In this document: in pieces, positions 37,161 to 45,803 of the stretch
Layout: each line of letters opens with the position of its first letter
How positions within the stretch are numbered: position 1 is the first letter of the stretch
DNA from: Gemmatimonadota bacterium
Lineage (GTDB): Bacteria > Gemmatimonadota > Gemmatimonadetes > Longimicrobiales > Gaopeijiaceae
Direction of reading: 5' to 3'
Length of the DNA stretch: 64,000 bases
NCBI GenBank assembly: GCA_022823365.1
Contig: JAJDXG010000019.1
Coordinates: 1 to 64,000, forward strand
Notes under the pieces: generated by a model
Databases searched by the model: none
Seen by the model: the letters and a program-made list of their open reading frames with translations, nothing else
What the model was told of the DNA's origin: nothing
Position numbers and translations under genes: made by a program

Positions 37161-39137
37161 TCAGTAGCCCACCCCTTCCAGCTCCTCCAGGTAGCCGACA
37201 CCGGGCAGCCTGGCGTCCTCGCCGAGCAGGTAGTAGTCGAAGAAGGCCTCCATGTCGGCGAGCATCTGCCTCGTGTTGTCGAAGCCCCGGACGTAGAAGT
37301 TCTCGCCGGGATAGGCCTTGTAGCGGGCCGGCTTGTAGAGGCGCTGCAGCTCGCGGAAGAACTCGGCCATCTGGGGTGAGCCGGGGTAGCGGCCCTCGCC
37401 GTGGAGGACGAAGACGGGTACCTGGGCGTCGGCGATGTGGTAGTAGGGGGAGTTCGCCAAGTATCGGTCCCGGTGCTCGTCGAGCCGCCCCATCTCCTTG
37501 CGCAACTGCTGCAGGTGGCGGAACTCGCCGTCCTGGAAGAAGGTGACGCGGTCGCAGTAGCCCGACGCCGCGATCACGGCCTGGAAGGTCTCGCCACCGA
37601 AGCTCACCGCCGCGCACGACATGAAGCCGCCGTAGCTGGTGCCCGTGGTGCCGATGCGCTCCGGATGGACGTAGGGCAGGGTTCGGAGATACTCCGCAGC
37701 CGCGACCGCATCCGCGAAGTCGCACTTCCCCCAGCAGCCGTCGTTGGCCTCCTCGAAGTCGCGTCCGTAGCCGGAGCTGCCCCGCACGTTGGGGAGCAGG
37801 ACGACGTAACCGCGCTGCGCGAAGTACTGGATCGCGGGTTCGAAGCTGTCCTCCCACTGGGATGTGGGTCCGCCGTGAGTCCACACGATCGCGGGATGGC
37901 GGCCATCTTCATCGCCCGACCCCTCGGGTGGCCGGTAGAGGTAGGAGGGGATGATGAGCCCGTCCCCGCTCTGGAACTCGACCTTCGTGGGCATGACCAG
38001 CCGGTTCTCGACGCCCTCCATCGGCATCGAGCTGGTCAGCCGGGATTCCTTCCCCGAATCGAGCACGTGGACGATCAGGTCCCCGGGACGAGTTGGAGTC
38101 TCGATGGTGTAGGAGATGCGGCTGCCGTCCGGGGACCATTGGGGCGCGCCGATGACCCCGGATTCCGGACGGGCAACGACGCGGGATTCGCTGCCGTGCG
38201 CGTGCGCGGTGCGGAGCTGGTACGTGCCTCTGTGGTTCTCGACGTACGCGAACGAGTTGCCGTCAGGCGACCACACGCCGTCCGTCTGGTCGGCCTCGGC
38301 CGGAGCAAACGGCCGCGGCTCGCCTCCGGAGCGCGGGACGCTCCAGTAGTTGATCCAACCGGAGCGGTAGGACGGGAATACCACCGTGGAGCCATCCGGC
38401 GAGACCAGCGGATAGCCGAATGTCCCTCCCTCTCCATAGTCGAAGAAGTCCTCGTCCTCTACAATCACCCGCTCTTGACCCCCGTCGGCGGGAACTTCCA
38501 CGATGGCGTGGTCCATCCATTCACCATCGAGTCTCACGAAGAGGACAGACCGGGAATCGGGGCTCCAGGCGGGATAGACCTCCAGTTCCGGGCCATCGGT
38601 CAACCGGCGCGCCTCCCCCGAGGGGACGTCCACAGTCCACACGTCGTATTGTCCGTGGCGATTCCCCGAGAACGCGATGCGCGTGCCGTCCGGCGACCAG
38701 GAGTAGCCCTTGATGAGCCGGCCCCCGTTGGCTGTGGCGCGGATCTCCTCTCCGTCCCCGGGAGACCAGAGCCAGATCTCGGGCGTGCCGCTCTTGTCGG
38801 ACACGTAGGAAATCCAGCGGCCGTCCGGCGACCAGCGGGGTTCGGCCGAGGCGAGGAAATGACCGCTGCCGCCGGTCGAGACGGGAAGTTCGCTGGCCGC
38901 CCCGCCTTCGAGTCGGATCAGCCGCAGGTTCGAGCCTCCCAGCAGGATCCACTCCCCCCCGGGAGCCCAGCGCGGGGTCTCGCCACCGACCGCGGACGAG
39001 AGCGACAGGAGGGTCGCCACCGGAAGCGGCCCGGCTGCGTCCTGGGCGGGAAACGGCGCCAGCCGCGTCGAGGATGTCAGGGCCATGCAGAGCAGGAGCG
39101 AGACGACTGTGAGCATTTTTTCGGCGGGTCGTCGCAT
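37161..39137 (-). CDS. Exported S9-like peptidase (propeller plus alpha/beta-hydrolase), atypical triad
   Basis: A 658-residue secreted protein. Signal peptide, PD40/TolB-type propeller repeats with WSPDG motifs (about 50-370), then a prolyl-oligopeptidase-like hydrolase domain (about 390-650). The nucleophile motif GTSYGG (about S501) and oxyanion HGGP are present. The expected Asp after HGE is replaced (HGEGRYPG), and the expected His in YPGEGH is replaced (YPGENFY). Either other residues supply the triad or the protein is not a working peptidase. ATG at 39137 with GGAG; an ATG at 39164 is weaker. Confidence 0.85.
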   Translation of the reverse strand: MRRPAEKMLTVVSLLLCMALTSSTRLAPFPAQDAAGPLPVATLLSLSSAVGGETPRWAPGGEWILLGGSNLRLIRLEGGAASELPVSTGGSGHFLASAEPRWSPDGRWISYVSDKSGTPEIWLWSPGDGEEIRATANGGRLIKGYSWSPDGTRIAFSGNRHGQYDVWTVDVPSGEARRLTDGPELEVYPAWSPDSRSVLFVRLDGEWMDHAIVEVPADGGQERVIVEDEDFFDYGEGGTFGYPLVSPDGSTVVFPSYRSGWINYWSVPRSGGEPRPFAPAEADQTDGVWSPDGNSFAYVENHRGTYQLRTAHAHGSESRVVARPESGVIGAPQWSPDGSRISYTIETPTRPGDLIVHVLDSGKESRLTSSMPMEGVENRLVMPTKVEFQSGDGLIIPSYLYRPPEGSGDEDGRHPAIVWTHGGPTSQWEDSFEPAIQYFAQRGYVVLLPNVRGSSGYGRDFEEANDGCWGKCDFADAVAAAEYLRTLPYVHPERIGTTGTSYGGFMSCAAVSFGGETFQAVIAASGYCDRVTFFQDGEFRHLQQLRKEMGRLDEHRDRYLANSPYYHIADAQVPVFVLHGEGRYPGSPQMAEFFRELQRLYKPARYKAYPGENFYVRGFDNTRQMLADMEAFFDYYLLGEDARLPGVGYLEELEGVGY

Positions 39138-39398
39138 GGAAGGTCTCCGGAAAGGCAGGATCATACTTGTCTACTTGCCGCGCGCGGACGTCCGGGTCGC
39201 GTGGACCGGAACTTGCAGCCAATGTAGGCCTGTGACGGGGGGCGTTACCACACCTCCGGCAACCTGGCTTTCGGAGACGATGGCTTCCGGGCTCCCGGCC
39301 GCACCGCAGGGGAACCCGAGCCCGACCAGCAGGCCGGACCCGAGTTCGAAGATCAGGAGACCGAGCCGTTGATCAGAACGTGCGCGTTGGCGTGGAGC

Positions 39399-40994
39399 AT
39401 GGGTAGCGCACGCGGTCGTCAGGCAGGGGTTCCAAGGGCTGCGTCCGTGGCCGCAGCCATCTGGGCCAGCGCGTGCGGCGACGGAGGCACCGAGCCCACG
39501 CCAGCCGATCCTCCCCACCCCGCGATGGTCGCGGTAGCGCCCGAGGCTGTAACGCTCAGGACCCTCGGGGACACCGCCCGGATTTCCGCCGATGTACGCG
39601 ACCAGTACGGGGTCGCGATGGCGGGTGCGCACGTTTCCTGGCTCAGCCGGAATCCCACGGTCGCGGAGGTAGACCCGGCGGGGCTCGTGACGGCGGGCGG
39701 CAATGGCACGACGACGGTCGTCGCCGAGACCCGGCACTGGGAAGTGCGGGGAAGCCGAATGTTGGCTGCCGGCCGGATCTCGGACTCGGTGGCAATCCGG
39801 GTGGATGCCCCGACGTTCACGCTGTCCGGTACGGTGACCGACCAGCGGAGGCCCAGCCTGGTGTTGCCCGGCGTTCACGTGCGTCTGGAAGGATGGAAAC
39901 GGACAACCACGACCACCGATGCCGACGGACGGTACAGCTTTCCGAACGTCGGCGGGACCTTGCAGGTGACTGCCCATGCGGAGTTCAGCTACGTCAGCCA
40001 GACGTTGGATGTCCACGTCGACGGAGATCTGACGAAGGACTTTGCGATGGAGCACAACGGCGTGGCTCCATTCAGAGCCACGTCGTGGGTCACGCCGGCC
40101 ATCCTCGGGCCCGACTCAACCGTGCTGGAAACCCTGACGTACGCCGGCCGCGGCATGCGGGAGGTGTATGACCGGCGGTTGCGGAAGTGGATCCGCATCA
40201 ACGCGTTCCTGTTCGACGCACGCATCGTCGAATGGATGGTGGAATTCCGGGCCAATCCGCAGTTCGGCGACGTTGAAACGGCGAAGTGGCATGTCGACAG
40301 GTTCGCGCCATCCCTGGGGCGGTTGCCGGCGGTCTTCCTTGCGGACCTCAACTCGGTGGCGATCAATGGGGGCGATGGCAACTTTGGCGGCAGCCCCGGA
40401 AGCATCCTGATCCACGCCAACGATCCGGCAACCTGGACCACCGCTCGCAAGGGCTTTCTCGAGGAGGTGTTCCTCCACGAGGCCGCCCACGCCGTGCTGG
40501 ACGAGGCACACGCACGCGCCGATGCCTGGCGTGCCGCCCAGGCGGCCGACGGCGTGTTCATTTCCGAATACGCCGGGAACAATCCGGTCCGGGAGGATAT
40601 CGCCGAGACCGCCCTCATGTACTTCGCGGTGCGATATCGGCCGGAGAGCCTGACCCCGGCAGACCGGTGGCGCGTCCTCACCTCGATCCCAAACCGCCTC
40701 GCCTATTTCGAGGAGCAGGATCTGGACATGTCGCCCTACGAGGCGACGGGTTCGCTCATCCCGGGTCTCGAACCCGGCTCAGTCGCGAGCAGTCTCCAGC
40801 GAACAGTGCTCCCCGCACCCGAAGCGGCGGCGGTTGCGGGCGAAGTTGCGGTAGCCCCAGGCGAAGAGGGGCCGTGCGAGCGGGAGCCGGAAGACCCAGC
40901 CCAGACTTGGACCGCGTGGGAGTACCCGCAGCAGTTGCTCGATGGCCTGTGCGCCCTCCCAGGTGTCGCGGGGAGCCGAGCCCGGCGCCACTAG
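39399..40994 (+). CDS. Exported HExxH metalloprotease with Ig-like and carboxypeptidase-regulatory domains
   Basis: A 531-residue lipoprotein (Cys after IWASA). Order: BIG2-like domain (about 42-135), carboxypeptidase-regulatory-like domain (about 140-215), then a metalloprotease-like domain with H360-EAA-H364 and a downstream acidic segment REDIAETALMYF that would give the third ligand, a gluzincin-like layout. The last about 70 residues are low-complexity and lie antisense to the DCC gene, so the true end may once have been near 40779. ATG at 39399; a TTG at 39369 has a better AGGAG site. Confidence 0.72.
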   Translation: MGSARGRQAGVPRAASVAAAIWASACGDGGTEPTPADPPHPAMVAVAPEAVTLRTLGDTARISADVRDQYGVAMAGAHVSWLSRNPTVAEVDPAGLVTAGGNGTTTVVAETRHWEVRGSRMLAAGRISDSVAIRVDAPTFTLSGTVTDQRRPSLVLPGVHVRLEGWKRTTTTTDADGRYSFPNVGGTLQVTAHAEFSYVSQTLDVHVDGDLTKDFAMEHNGVAPFRATSWVTPAILGPDSTVLETLTYAGRGMREVYDRRLRKWIRINAFLFDARIVEWMVEFRANPQFGDVETAKWHVDRFAPSLGRLPAVFLADLNSVAINGGDGNFGGSPGSILIHANDPATWTTARKGFLEEVFLHEAAHAVLDEAHARADAWRAAQAADGVFISEYAGNNPVREDIAETALMYFAVRYRPESLTPADRWRVLTSIPNRLAYFEEQDLDMSPYEATGSLIPGLEPGSVASSLQRTVLPAPEAAAVAGEVAVAPGEEGPCEREPEDPAQTWTAWEYPQQLLDGLCALPGVAGSRARRH

Positions 40995-41183
40995 CTGCAA
41001 CGCGTCCTCGAAGCGGGCCGGGTCGATCCAGGGGAAGCGGGCCGGTACGCCGTTTTCCTGATACGCGACGATCTCGATCGTTCCCGCCGGATCGCGGCGC
41101 CGCAGGTAGTCGATGAAGCGCAGGCAGACCGCGCAGTCGCCATCATAGATGACGGTGTAGCCGCCGGACGCGCCCGGGATCAT
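40779..41183 (-). CDS. DCC family thiol-disulfide oxidoreductase-like protein (DUF393)
   Basis: A 134-residue protein with the defining YDGDCAVC motif at residues 13-20 and a family-typical C-terminal half (GAQAIEQLLRVLP, YRNFARNRRRFGCG). Members are thought to be redox proteins with a thioredoxin-like fold. An extra Cys pair (CGEHC) lies at the C-terminus. Its last 216 bases overlap the metalloprotease gene on the opposite strand. Conservation across its length makes this the better-supported gene in the overlap. Confidence 0.88.
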   Translation of the reverse strand: MIPGASGGYTVIYDGDCAVCLRFIDYLRRRDPAGTIEIVAYQENGVPARFPWIDPARFEDALQLVAPGSAPRDTWEGAQAIEQLLRVLPRGPSLGWVFRLPLARPLFAWGYRNFARNRRRFGCGEHCSLETARD

Positions 41184-41379
41184 ATCGACAGGTGTCGGGG
41201 ATCACGTGAGCGTGCGTGGCATCGCATCGACGTGCGCGGGATCATATGCCTCGGGGTCGCGGGTAGGAGTCCTCCAGAAGCTACCCGCAACGGGCGAAAC
41301 TGTGACAGAAACGGCAACCGCCAGGCCCGATTCGCTATCTTTGCGCCGGAACGCGTCCCTCTCGTCCCCCTGGAGAAGC

Positions 41380-42318
41380 GTGGATACGGCGGAATTCTGT
41401 CGCGAACTCGAACGGCGCCTCGGGCCGGGCCGGATCGAGCGCGACGTGCCGCTCGGTCCCATGACGACCTTCAGGATCGGCGGGCCAGCGGACCTGTTCG
41501 TGCGGGCGCGCACCGCCGACGAGCTGGCGGACGCCATCATGGCGGCACGGGAACTCGGCATTCCGCACTTCCTGCTGGGCCGGGGCGCGAACATTCTCGT
41601 AGGGGACGGCGGCTTCCGCGGAATGGTGATCCGCTCCGAGGTGGGGGGCATCGATTTTCTCGACGACGTGCGCGTTCGCGCGGGCGCCGGAGTGGACAGC
41701 TTCCCGGATCTCATCCAGGCGACGGTAAGGCGCGGACTTGGGGGACTCCACCACTTCGTCGGGATCCCGAGCACAATCGGCGGGGCCATGTGGCAGAACC
41801 TCCACTTCCTCGCTCCGGAACGGGATCGGACGGTCTTCCTCGAGGAGGTCGTGGAATCCGCCGAGATTCTCACCGAGGAGGGAGAGCGCAGGCGCGTCGA
41901 TCTGGACTACTTCCGGTTCGGATACGACTACAGCATCCTGCACGACTGCGACGATGTCGTCCTCACCGCCACCTTCCGCCTCGAACCCACTCCGGCGCGC
42001 GAGCTGCGGCGGGTCATCCGCGAGAACCTGCGCTGGCGCGACGATCGCCATCCCGACCTGTGGCTGTATCCGTGCGCGGGATCAATCTTCCAGAAGATCG
42101 AGGGCATCGGCGCGGGCCGGCTCATCGACGAGTGCGGGCTCAAGGGTCACTCCCACGGCAACGCCCAGATCTTCCACCGGCACGCGAACATCATCGTGAA
42201 CCTGGGTGGGGCGTCGTCCGCGGAAGTCCGCGCACTTATCGACCTCTCGCAGGAGACGGTGGCGCGCGAGACCGGTTACGAACTCGTCCCGGAGATCGTG
42301 TTCGTGGGAGAGTTCTGA
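41380..42318 (+). CDS. murB: UDP-N-acetylenolpyruvoylglucosamine reductase
   Basis: A 312-residue flavoenzyme for the second step of peptidoglycan precursor synthesis. FAD-binding MTTFRIGGPADLF and GRGANILVGDGGFRG, GIPSTIGGAMWQN, the catalytic serine in CAGSIFQK (about S235), and the final glutamate in LVPEIVF are visible. The GTG at 41380 with GGAG upstream gives the usual length; further upstream in frame there is no similarity. It converges on the PQQ dehydrogenase gene (11 bases). Confidence 0.94.
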   Translation: MDTAEFCRELERRLGPGRIERDVPLGPMTTFRIGGPADLFVRARTADELADAIMAARELGIPHFLLGRGANILVGDGGFRGMVIRSEVGGIDFLDDVRVRAGAGVDSFPDLIQATVRRGLGGLHHFVGIPSTIGGAMWQNLHFLAPERDRTVFLEEVVESAEILTEEGERRRVDLDYFRFGYDYSILHDCDDVVLTATFRLEPTPARELRRVIRENLRWRDDRHPDLWLYPCAGSIFQKIEGIGAGRLIDECGLKGHSHGNAQIFHRHANIIVNLGGASSAEVRALIDLSQETVARETGYELVPEIVFVGEF

Positions 42319-42329
42319 GCGCTTTTCGC

Positions 42330-44372
42330 CTACGGCAGGGCCAGCGCTACGTACTCCGCGGGGCTCTCGCTGCCGCCGACGGCGACCACAATGTACTGTT
42401 TGCCGTCATGCATGTAGGTCATGGGGCCGCCGGTGGTACCCGACGGGAGGTCCATCTCCCACACGACCTTGCCTGTCGCCTTGTCGTAGGCCCGGAACTC
42501 GGTTCCCCAGTGGGTGTCGGGGGTGCCGATGACCGCGTCGCTTCCCTCCCCGATGAACAGCAGCGCCGGCGTGAGCAGCGGCGCCGGGCGGTTCGCGTTC
42601 CCGAGGGGGGGCAGATCCAGGTCCTCAAGGAGCGGATGATCGTTGGGGGCATCGCCGTTGGGCGCCATCCAGAGATGCTCGCCCCGGTTCATGTCGATGG
42701 CCGTGATCCGTCCCCAGGGCGGCCGGACGATGGGCAGGCCGTCGATCTCCGCGCGGGGCCATCCTCCCTGCGTGCCGAACTCCATCTCGCCCGGTTCATC
42801 CGTCCTGGACAGGCGCCAGACGTTGGGCAGCGTGAGCGAGACGGCGTAGTAGACGCCCGTCTCCGGATCGAACGCGCCGGTGTGCCAGTTGCCCGCGCCC
42901 CAGGCCCCGGGCACGACGTAGGTGCCGATCTTACCCTCGATCGAGCCCTCTTCCATCGGGGGCGTGAAGAGCGGGCCCAGGACCAGCGAGTCCGCCAGGG
43001 CGAGGGCGCGCTTGTGGATCTCGGGGGTGAAGTCGATCAGGTCCTTCTCGGAGACGCCCTGCCGGTCGAACGGCGGCGGCTTGCTCGGGAAGGGCTGGGT
43101 CGGGGAGGTCACCTCGCCGGGGACCTTCGACTGCGGGACCGCCCTCTCCTCGATGGGCCACACGGGCTCACCCGTGCGGCGATCGAAGGTGAACAGGAAG
43201 CCCGTCTTGCTCGCCTGCATCACCGCGTCGATCGCGCGACCGTCCACGTTGATCCGCCCCAGGACGGGAGGGCCGAGGGTGTCGTACTCCCAGATGTCGT
43301 GGTGCACCATCTGGAAGTGCCAGAGGCGCTCGCCCGTGGCCGCGTCGAGCGCCACGAGGCTGTTCGAGAAAAGGTTGTCGCCGGGACGGTGCCCCCCGTA
43401 GTAGGCGGAGGTCGGGGCACCGAGAGGGACGTAGACGATGCCCAGTTCGTCGTCGGCGCTCAGGCAGCACCACGAGCCCACGTCTCCGGACAGCTCGCGC
43501 GAGCCGTCGCCCCAGGTGTCCGCGCCGAATTGTCCCTCCCGGGGGATGACGTGGAAGGTCCACGCAAGCTCGCCCGTGCGGGCATCGTAGCCGCGGATGT
43601 CCTCCGGCTCGCTGTCGCGCCATTCCGTGCCCGAGTCGCCGGCGCCGTCGACCGTGCCGGCGATGACGATGATGTCGCCGACGACGATGGGTCCCGAGCT
43701 CCAGTTGAACCGGTCCCGGCCTTCGGGCACGAGGTTCACGCTGCCTCCGTCGCCGAACGACGACACGGGCTTCCCGGTCCCGGCGTCGAGGGCGTGCAGC
43801 CAGGATCCGCGCACGGAGATGATGCGCCCGCCGGCGTTGCCGTTGTCGGAGCCAAGGTCCTCGGCGCCCTCCCCGCTCCAGTAGGCGACGCCGCGGAAGC
43901 TGCGTCCGCGCGCGTCTTCCAGGGACGCGGCCTGCTGGACCCAGCGGGTCTTCCCGGTCGCGGGGTCGAAGGCCTCCACCAGACCCACCGCGTTGGGCGC
44001 GTACAGAGTCCCGTCGACGAGAATCGGGGTCCCGCGCAGGTAGTTGTTGAAGGCCAGTTCCGGGAACTCCTCCTGCAGGCTCGCATCGACGCCGGGGCGT
44101 TGCCATGCGATTTCGAGCGACGCGACGTTCTCCGCGCTGATCTGCGTGAGCGGGGAGTACCGGTTGAAGGAGTTCTGGCCGCCGTAGTAGGTCCACTCGG
44201 CGCTGGGTGGAGGATCGCGGTCGGGGTTCGCGCTGGAGCCGTCATTCCCTCCGGGGCCGGCGTCCGCGCAGGAAGAAGCCAGGAAAGAGGCCGTCGTGAC
44301 GAAGCAGGCTGCGAGCGCCATCCGGTTGCGGTGCAGGTCTGTTCCCGTGCTCTTCCTTCGACTCGTGCGCAT
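42330..44372 (-). CDS. PQQ-dependent dehydrogenase, membrane glucose dehydrogenase-like lipoprotein
   Basis: A 680-residue quinoprotein with lipobox ASFLASSC and an eight-bladed PQQ propeller. Blade signatures such as LVALDAATGERLWHFQ, the segment YYGGHRPGDNLFSN and the catalytic-region VHHDIWEYD match soluble or anchored PQQ glucose/alcohol dehydrogenases. A vicinal Cys pair occurs in GSWCCLS. It would oxidise a sugar or alcohol in the periplasm and pass electrons to quinone or cytochrome. No PQQ biosynthesis genes are in the window. The ATG at 44372 has GGAGG. Confidence 0.9.
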   Translation of the reverse strand: MRTSRRKSTGTDLHRNRMALAACFVTTASFLASSCADAGPGGNDGSSANPDRDPPPSAEWTYYGGQNSFNRYSPLTQISAENVASLEIAWQRPGVDASLQEEFPELAFNNYLRGTPILVDGTLYAPNAVGLVEAFDPATGKTRWVQQAASLEDARGRSFRGVAYWSGEGAEDLGSDNGNAGGRIISVRGSWLHALDAGTGKPVSSFGDGGSVNLVPEGRDRFNWSSGPIVVGDIIVIAGTVDGAGDSGTEWRDSEPEDIRGYDARTGELAWTFHVIPREGQFGADTWGDGSRELSGDVGSWCCLSADDELGIVYVPLGAPTSAYYGGHRPGDNLFSNSLVALDAATGERLWHFQMVHHDIWEYDTLGPPVLGRINVDGRAIDAVMQASKTGFLFTFDRRTGEPVWPIEERAVPQSKVPGEVTSPTQPFPSKPPPFDRQGVSEKDLIDFTPEIHKRALALADSLVLGPLFTPPMEEGSIEGKIGTYVVPGAWGAGNWHTGAFDPETGVYYAVSLTLPNVWRLSRTDEPGEMEFGTQGGWPRAEIDGLPIVRPPWGRITAIDMNRGEHLWMAPNGDAPNDHPLLEDLDLPPLGNANRPAPLLTPALLFIGEGSDAVIGTPDTHWGTEFRAYDKATGKVVWEMDLPSGTTGGPMTYMHDGKQYIVVAVGGSESPAEYVALALP

Positions 44373-44523
44373 GGAGACCTCCGTATCCGGTGCGCTGACT
44401 TCCGGCTGCCGAGCTGAACGTAATGCGCGGAGAGATGCGAGGCACCCGGTGGGGACCGGAGCTGGAGGGTTCGTTGCAGGGCGTTGCTTCAGGACCAGCG
44501 GCGTCTCCCGTGAGGAGCCGGAA

Positions 44524-45219
44524 TCAGCCTTCGAGCACTTCGGCTTCGGCGACAGCCAGAAGCGGCTCGGGCGCGATCTCGTGCTCGCCCGGATGAACCA
44601 GCACGCGGAAGGACACACCCAGCTGCTCCAATATCGCTTCCTGAGCCTCCTCCTCCCGTCTGTCACGGAACTTGTCGCGCGCGCCCCGCACGAACGTGAC
44701 GTGCACGCCCTCCAGCCCGGCCGCGAGGGCATCCCGGGTCAGGTCGGTGGCGAGGCCGGCGCCCCAGAGCAACAGCTCGTGCACGTTCGTGTCCCCCAGC
44801 ACCACCCATCGGGACGCGGTGTGCGCCCCCTGCGAGAAGCCGAGCACGACCCTGCGGCGGACGGCGGGCGCGGCAGAGGTTGCCAGCTCCCTGGCGAGCG
44901 CATCCAGATACGCCACGTAGTCCGCGATCTCGTTGTCCCGGTCCTCGCGCGTCATCCAGCTCGCCCCCACGCGGTGCTCCGGCCCGTGCCTCCCCGGACT
45001 CGGATCCACGTAGAAGCGCGAGAGCGCCTCGGGGACCACGACGATGCGCTCCGGGGCATCCAGCACCTCGAAGCGCCGCGCAAAGCGGCGGGCCGCCTGC
45101 CGGTAGCCGTGAAGCGCGAACCAGGCTTCGGCGACCCTGCCGCCCCGGCCCCCCAGCGTGTAGTAGCGAGCCGTGCGCGCGACCCGGATGTGCCGCGTGG
45201 ACAGTCGAGACTCGGTCAT
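44524..45219 (-). CDS. Alpha/beta hydrolase, phospholipase/carboxylesterase-like
   Basis: A 231-residue cytosolic hydrolase. The oxyanion region ALHGY, nucleophile GFSQGAH, acid in RGARDKF and the histidine in HPGEHEI follow the order of carboxylesterase/phospholipase-family serine hydrolases. The ATG at 45219 overlaps the LonN stop (ATGA). Last gene of a coupled MATE-LonN-hydrolase run. Substrate unknown. Confidence 0.82.
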   Translation of the reverse strand: MTESRLSTRHIRVARTARYYTLGGRGGRVAEAWFALHGYRQAARRFARRFEVLDAPERIVVVPEALSRFYVDPSPGRHGPEHRVGASWMTREDRDNEIADYVAYLDALARELATSAAPAVRRRVVLGFSQGAHTASRWVVLGDTNVHELLLWGAGLATDLTRDALAAGLEGVHVTFVRGARDKFRDRREEEAQEAILEQLGVSFRVLVHPGEHEIAPEPLLAVAEAEVLEG

Positions 45220-45803
45220 CGGCGCCGCCCGATCACCTGCTCGAAGATCTCGTCGAGTCGCCCCAGGCGGGCTTCCTCCTTGCGCATCTCCAGGAGATCC
45301 TGCCGCCACTCGGGGTCCACTTGCACGAACGCGGCCAACCGAAACGACACTTCGCTGTTCGCATCGAAATCCGGAGATGTGGGGGAAGAACTCCCGAGGG
45401 CGGAGACGGCGGCGCGGAAGAGATCGATGGAAGCCTGACGCCGTGCCGTCAGCTTTCGCGGGCCGGGCTCGTCGTCGTACTCGGCGACCACGGCCTCGTA
45501 GTACGGCTCGCCGGACTCGAGCCCGTCGTGAATCGCGAACCGGCCCATGCCTTTCACCAGGATGAAAGAGCGTCCGTCCTTAAGCCCGTGATGCCGTTCG
45601 ATCGCGGCCAGCGCGCCGACGCGCCCCTCCTCCACGAGAAAGGGGCCGAAGCGGTCGGAGTCGTGATAGATGAGCCCGAAGCGCTGGTCGGTCTCGAGGC
45701 AGCGCGCCACCATGCGGCGGTAGCGGGGCTCGAAGATGTGGAGCGGGAGCAGTTCCCCGGGGAAGAGGACGACATCGAGCGGGAAGAGGGGCAGGTGCCT
45801 CAT
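45216..45803 (-). CDS. LON peptidase substrate-binding (LonN) domain protein
   Basis: A 195-residue stand-alone LonN domain: LPLFPLDVVLFPGELLPLHIFEPRYR at the start, GLIYHDSD, and a helical C-terminal part. ATPase and protease domains are absent. The function of such proteins is not well known. The ATG at 45803 overlaps the MATE stop (ATGA), so it is translationally coupled to both neighbours. Confidence 0.88.
   Translation of the reverse strand: MRHLPLFPLDVVLFPGELLPLHIFEPRYRRMVARCLETDQRFGLIYHDSDRFGPFLVEEGRVGALAAIERHHGLKDGRSFILVKGMGRFAIHDGLESGEPYYEAVVAEYDDEPGPRKLTARRQASIDLFRAAVSALGSSSPTSPDFDANSEVSFRLAAFVQVDPEWRQDLLEMRKEEARLGRLDEIFEQVIGRRR

Noticed and set aside
41232-44417. 1061-codon plus-strand frame across murB and the PQQ dehydrogenase
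   Set aside because: It overlaps murB in another frame and lies antisense to the dehydrogenase; no recognisable domain.
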